DNA of 64,000 bases. Origin: Pseudomonas mediterranea CFBP 5447. GTDB taxonomy: Bacteria; Pseudomonadota; Gammaproteobacteria; Pseudomonadales; Pseudomonadaceae. Position numbers and translations under genes: made by a program. The stretch covers positions 776,538 through 840,537 of the forward strand of contig NZ_KN322983.1 of the NCBI RefSeq assembly GCF_000774145.1, written 5' to 3'. The notes under the pieces were generated by a model. The model ran no database searches. It had not been told where the DNA came from and saw only the letters and a list, made by a program, of their open reading frames with translations. Positions 61,300 through 64,000 of this stretch are shown here, piece by piece. Numbering within the stretch: position 1 is the stretch's first letter; each line of letters begins with the position of its first letter.

Positions 61300-61312
61300 A
61301 CACCGCCCTTCT

Positions 61313-61441
61313 GTGGCGAGGGAGCTTGCTCCCGCTGGGTTGCGCAGCAATCCCAAAGAGGTTGAATGCAATCAACCTGACACACCAGGGTGAATGGTTA
61401 GGGCTACTTCGTAGCCCAGCGGGAGCAAGCTCCCTCGCCAC
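61313..61441. repeat. REPIN, GTGGCGAGGGAGCTTGCT type
   Basis: Facing pair with arms at both ends and a loop of about 70 bases; separates two convergent genes. Confidence 0.92.
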
Positions 61442-61464
61442 AAGGTGTTTACTCGAGTGAGAGG

Positions 61465-62580
61465 TCAGAGTTCGCTGATCGTCACCCAGCGCGCCTCCCG
61501 CGCCGCCAGGCGAATCGCCGTCGCCAGGCGTTCCACCGCCCAGGCCTCTTCGAAGTCCGTGCCGTGACCTGTTTCGCCGGCCATTGCCAGGACCAGTTCC
61601 TGCACCTCCAGGGTCTTCAATTCGTTGTACCCCAACTGGTGCCCGGCGGCCGGGCTGAAGGCGGCATAGCCAGGCAGCTCCGGGCCAGCCAGCAGGCGCT
61701 GGAAGCCGGTTTCGCCGGCGCGGCACAGGCGCAGTTCATTGAGCCGTTCCTGATCGAACGCCAATGTTCCCAGGGTGCCGCTGATTTCGAACGCCAGGTG
61801 GTTCTTGAAGCCGTGCTTGAGCCAGCTGCTGCTCACCGTGCCACGGGCACCACTGCTGAAACGCAGCAGGGCGTGGACCTGGTCGTCCACCGCGATGGCG
61901 CGTTGTTCGCAGTCGCCGGCGCTGGCGGGACGTCGGGTGTGTACGGTCTGGCTGTCGGCGCACACCGCCTCGACATCGCCCAAGAGGTGCCGGGCCATCG
62001 CCAGCAAGTGGCTGCCCAGATCCGCCAGTGCACCGCCGGCATGGGCCGCTTCGCAGCGCCATGACCATGGCGAGGCCGGATTGGCCATGAAGTCTTCGCT
62101 GAACTCGCCCTGGAAACTGACGATCGACCCCAGCTCCCCGCGTTGGATGATGTCCCGTGCCAGTTGGATGATCGGGTTGTGCTGGTAGTTGTAGCCGACC
62201 CGCGTCACCACACCGGCAGCCTTGGCGGCCTGGCGCATTTGCTCGGCCTGTTCCAGGGAGACCGCCAGGGGTTTTTCGCAATAGACCGCCTTGCCCGCCG
62301 CCAGCGCCGCCATGGCCATCGGGTAATGCAGGTGGTTGGGCGTGGTGATGGCGACCAGATGGACCTTCGGATCTTCGATCAGTTGTTGCCAGTCGCTATG
62401 CACCGTCTCGAAACCCCAGCTGTTGGCGCATTGCCGGGCACGCTGCGGATCGGCATCGGCCAGGGCCACCAGGGTCAGGTTCAGGGGAAGGTCGAATACA
62501 ACCCTGGCATTGTTGAATGCCAACGCATGGGCACGGCCCATGAAACCGGTGCCAATCAAGCCAATGCCAAGTTCGCGCAT
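61465..62580 (-). CDS. Gfo/Idh/MocA-family oxidoreductase
   Basis: A 371-residue NAD(P)-dependent sugar or inositol dehydrogenase-like protein. IGLIGTGFMGRAHA is the Rossmann motif, CEKPLAVS carries the substrate-site lysine near residue 97, and GGALADLGSHLLAMARHLLG holds the catalytic His region. The C-terminal half is a typical dimerising beta-sheet domain. Two tandem palindromic sites lie 42-86 bases upstream. Substrate unknown; it could act on an inositol or other polyol. Confidence 0.85.
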   Translation of the reverse strand: MRELGIGLIGTGFMGRAHALAFNNARVVFDLPLNLTLVALADADPQRARQCANSWGFETVHSDWQQLIEDPKVHLVAITTPNHLHYPMAMAALAAGKAVYCEKPLAVSLEQAEQMRQAAKAAGVVTRVGYNYQHNPIIQLARDIIQRGELGSIVSFQGEFSEDFMANPASPWSWRCEAAHAGGALADLGSHLLAMARHLLGDVEAVCADSQTVHTRRPASAGDCEQRAIAVDDQVHALLRFSSGARGTVSSSWLKHGFKNHLAFEISGTLGTLAFDQERLNELRLCRAGETGFQRLLAGPELPGYAAFSPAAGHQLGYNELKTLEVQELVLAMAGETGHGTDFEEAWAVERLATAIRLAAREARWVTISEL

Positions 62581-62621
62581 GAGAAAGAGCCCTTTGAATG
62601 GTGGCGTTCAGGAGGGTTCTT

Positions 62622-62637
62622 TATGGAATAAATATTC
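62622..62637. promoter_or_regulatory. Operator-like repeat, copy 1
   Basis: TATGGAATAAATATTC, containing the GAATA/TATTC inverted repeat. Identical to copy 2 and similar to the iol operator core. Confidence 0.6.
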
Positions 62638-62650
62638 GCAAATTGCAAAT

Positions 62651-62666
62651 TATGGAATAAATATTC
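62651..62666. promoter_or_regulatory. Operator-like repeat, copy 2
   Basis: Second TATGGAATAAATATTC, starting 29 bases after copy 1. GCAAAT is itself repeated in the spacer. Confidence 0.6.
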
Positions 62667-62688
62667 ATATGCTTGGTGAAGATCCCCT

Positions 62689-62775
62689 GTGGGAGCGAGC
62701 CTGCTCGCGATGGCGGTGGTTCAGTGACATTGATGTCGACTCACTCACCACTATCGCGAGCAGGCTCGCTCCCAC
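62689..62775. repeat. REPIN, GTGGGAGCGAGC type
   Basis: Facing REP pair between the SDR gene and the operator region of the Gfo/Idh/MocA gene. Confidence 0.92.
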
Positions 62776-62792
62776 AGGGGGAAAGTGCAGTA

Positions 62793-63560
62793 TCAGGAAA
62801 GGAACCCACCATCCACATTCAGCGCCACACCCGTGGTGTAGCTCGACGCGTCACTGGCCAGGTACAACACGGTGCCGGCCATTTCACTCGGATCGGCCAC
62901 GCGTTTGAGCGGGATCTGCGCCAGGGCGGTTTTCAGGATCGCGTCGTTCTTGACCAGCGCCGAGGCGAACTTGGTGTCGGTCAGGCCCGGCAGCAGGGCG
63001 TTGCAGCGGATGCCGAACTGCGCGCATTCCTTGGCGAATACCTTGGTCATGTTGATCACCGCGGCTTTGGTCACCGAGTAGATGCCCTGGAAGATCCCCG
63101 GCGAGATGCCGTTGATCGACGCCACGTTGATGATGCTGCCGCCGCCGTTCTCGCGCATCAGCTTGCCGGCTTCTATCGACATGAAGAAGTAGCCGCGGAT
63201 GTTCACATCGACGGTTTTCTGGAAGGCGCCCAGGTCGGTGTCCAGGACGTTACAGAATTGCGGGTTGGTGGCCGCGTTGTTCACCAGGATGTCCAGGCGC
63301 CCGAACTGCTCGCGAATGCCGGCGAAGACTTGGCTGATCTGCTCCATTTCTCCGATGTGGCAGGCGATGGCGGTGGCTTTGCCGCCCGCGGCGATGATGG
63401 CGTCGGCCACGTGCTGGCAACCGTCGAGCTTGCGGCTGGAAACGATCACATGGGCGCCTTGCTGGGCCAGCAACTTGGCGATGGCTTCGCCGATGCCACG
63501 GCTGGCGCCGGAAACGAAGGCGATTTTACCGTCGAGGTCGAACAACTGGGTCTTGGACAT
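62793..63560 (-). CDS. Short-chain dehydrogenase/reductase
   Basis: A 255-residue classical SDR: SGASRGIG cofactor motif at residues 18-25, NNAATN (NNAG-equivalent) near 92, and the catalytic Ser-Tyr-Lys with YSVTK near 160. The C-terminal DGGFLS is typical. AAGGAA precedes the start. It lies 23 bases downstream of the phosphotransferase gene and so is in its operon. Substrate unknown; such pairs often sit in acyl-CoA dehydrogenase operons. Confidence 0.9.
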   Translation of the reverse strand: MSKTQLFDLDGKIAFVSGASRGIGEAIAKLLAQQGAHVIVSSRKLDGCQHVADAIIAAGGKATAIACHIGEMEQISQVFAGIREQFGRLDILVNNAATNPQFCNVLDTDLGAFQKTVDVNIRGYFFMSIEAGKLMRENGGGSIINVASINGISPGIFQGIYSVTKAAVINMTKVFAKECAQFGIRCNALLPGLTDTKFASALVKNDAILKTALAQIPLKRVADPSEMAGTVLYLASDASSYTTGVALNVDGGFLS

Positions 63561-63583
63561 GCTGTTTCCTTGTCATGGGGCGC

Positions 63584-64000
63584 TCAGAGCGTGGATTGAC
63601 CGATGACCTGCAAGCTCATCTGCTCCAGCAGTTTGTTCATCTGAACGAACTGGGCGAAGCGTTGATCCTGGGTCTGGCCGTGGTAGAAGCGGTAATAGAT
63701 CTGCTGGACGATGCCGGCCAGGCGGAACAGGCCGTAGGTGTAATAGAAGTCGAAATTGTCGATGCGGATCCCGGCGCGCTCGGCGTAGTAATCCACGAAC
63801 TCGCGACGGGTGAGCATGCCGGGGGCATGGCTGGGCTGGCGGCGCATCAACTGGACGGGGGCCGGGTCCGTCGCCTCGATCCAGTAGGCGAGGCTGTTAC
63901 CCAGGTCCATCAGCGGGTCGCCGAGGGTGGTCAGTTCCCAGTCCAGCACGCCGATGATTTGCATCGGGTTGTCCGGGTCGAGGATCACGTTGTCGAAACG
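63584..64000 (-). CDS. Phosphotransferase-family protein (APH/ACAD10-like), 5' end outside the window
   Basis: C-terminal part of an aminoglycoside-phosphotransferase-fold protein. ILDPDNPMQIIGVLDWELTTLGDPLMDLGN is the metal-binding IGVLDWE region and downstream acidic motif. The frame stays open to the right edge (reading RFDNVI before ILDP), so the N-terminus is missing and the start cannot be given. Family members near acyl-CoA dehydrogenases act in unusual fatty-acid metabolism. Confidence 0.85.
   Translation of the reverse strand, partial: RFDNVILDPDNPMQIIGVLDWELTTLGDPLMDLGNSLAYWIEATDPAPVQLMRRQPSHAPGMLTRREFVDYYAERAGIRIDNFDFYYTYGLFRLAGIVQQIYYRFYHGQTQDQRFAQFVQMNKLLEQMSLQVIGQSTL

Overview
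The window is a stretch of GC-rich chromosome from a Pseudomonas of the fluorescens complex. The evidence is the bkdR-bkdA1A2B-lpdV block, the hcnABC hydrogen cyanide synthase operon, OprD-type porin and DUF1652 genes, and about twenty copies of fluorescens-type REP palindromes and paired REPs (REPINs) in intergenic gaps. No prophage, insertion sequence with a transposase, CRISPR array, rRNA or tRNA gene was seen. Gene assignments come from reading translated sequence and remembered family motifs; no database search was run.

Layout. 0.1-5.8 kb: branched-chain 2-oxoacid dehydrogenase operon and its Lrp-type regulator. 5.9-7.9 kb: a Blh/ETHE1-like metallo-beta-lactamase-fold protein divergent from a TauE/SafE exporter, with a 152-bp MITE-like element between them. 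8.0-15.3 kb: a probable hexuronate oxidation set (mutarotase, DctPQM TRAP transporter, SMP-30 lactonase, uronate dehydrogenase, OprD porin). 15.8-25.6 kb: reductive pyrimidine/hydantoin catabolism (TetR regulator, PreA, PreT, dihydropyrimidinase, NCS1 transporter, amidohydrolase, three-PAS LuxR regulator). 25.9-28.3 kb: DUF1652 protein and a two-component system. 28.6-31.6 kb: hcnABC. 31.8-46.0 kb: inositol catabolism (iolR, iolC, iolE, iolB, iolI-like, iolD, iolG, a second Gfo/Idh/MocA enzyme and a sugar ABC transporter). 46.4-51.9 kb: DksA2-type transcription factor, an unusual chemoreceptor and small or hypothetical genes. 52.1-58.1 kb: six-gene Mrp-type cation/proton antiporter operon. 58.3-64.0 kb: EamA exporter, XRE-cupin regulator, flavoprotein, Gfo/Idh/MocA oxidoreductase, SDR and a phosphotransferase cut by the window edge.

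The catabolic clusters are linked by apparent shared control. Seven genes for uptake or catabolism (dctP, oprD, the NCS1 transporter, iolC, iolE, iolG, the inositol binding protein) carry an AAnAAnAA A-rich motif just ahead of the ribosome binding site. That is the signature of Hfq/Crc catabolite repression in Pseudomonas. A near-palindromic TGGAA(N6)TTCCA site lies upstream of both iolC and the inositol transporter and is probably the IolR operator. A related motif occurs twice in tandem upstream of the Gfo/Idh/MocA gene at 61.5 kb. hcnA has an ANR-like box and a perfect RsmA/RsmE consensus over its ribosome binding site.

No completely novel multi-gene system was found. The least ordinary items are the shared post-transcriptional motif, the tandem operator near 62.6 kb, the chemoreceptor with its extra domain C-terminal to the signalling domain, the MITE with a TTAG target duplication, and nested or duplicated REPINs.
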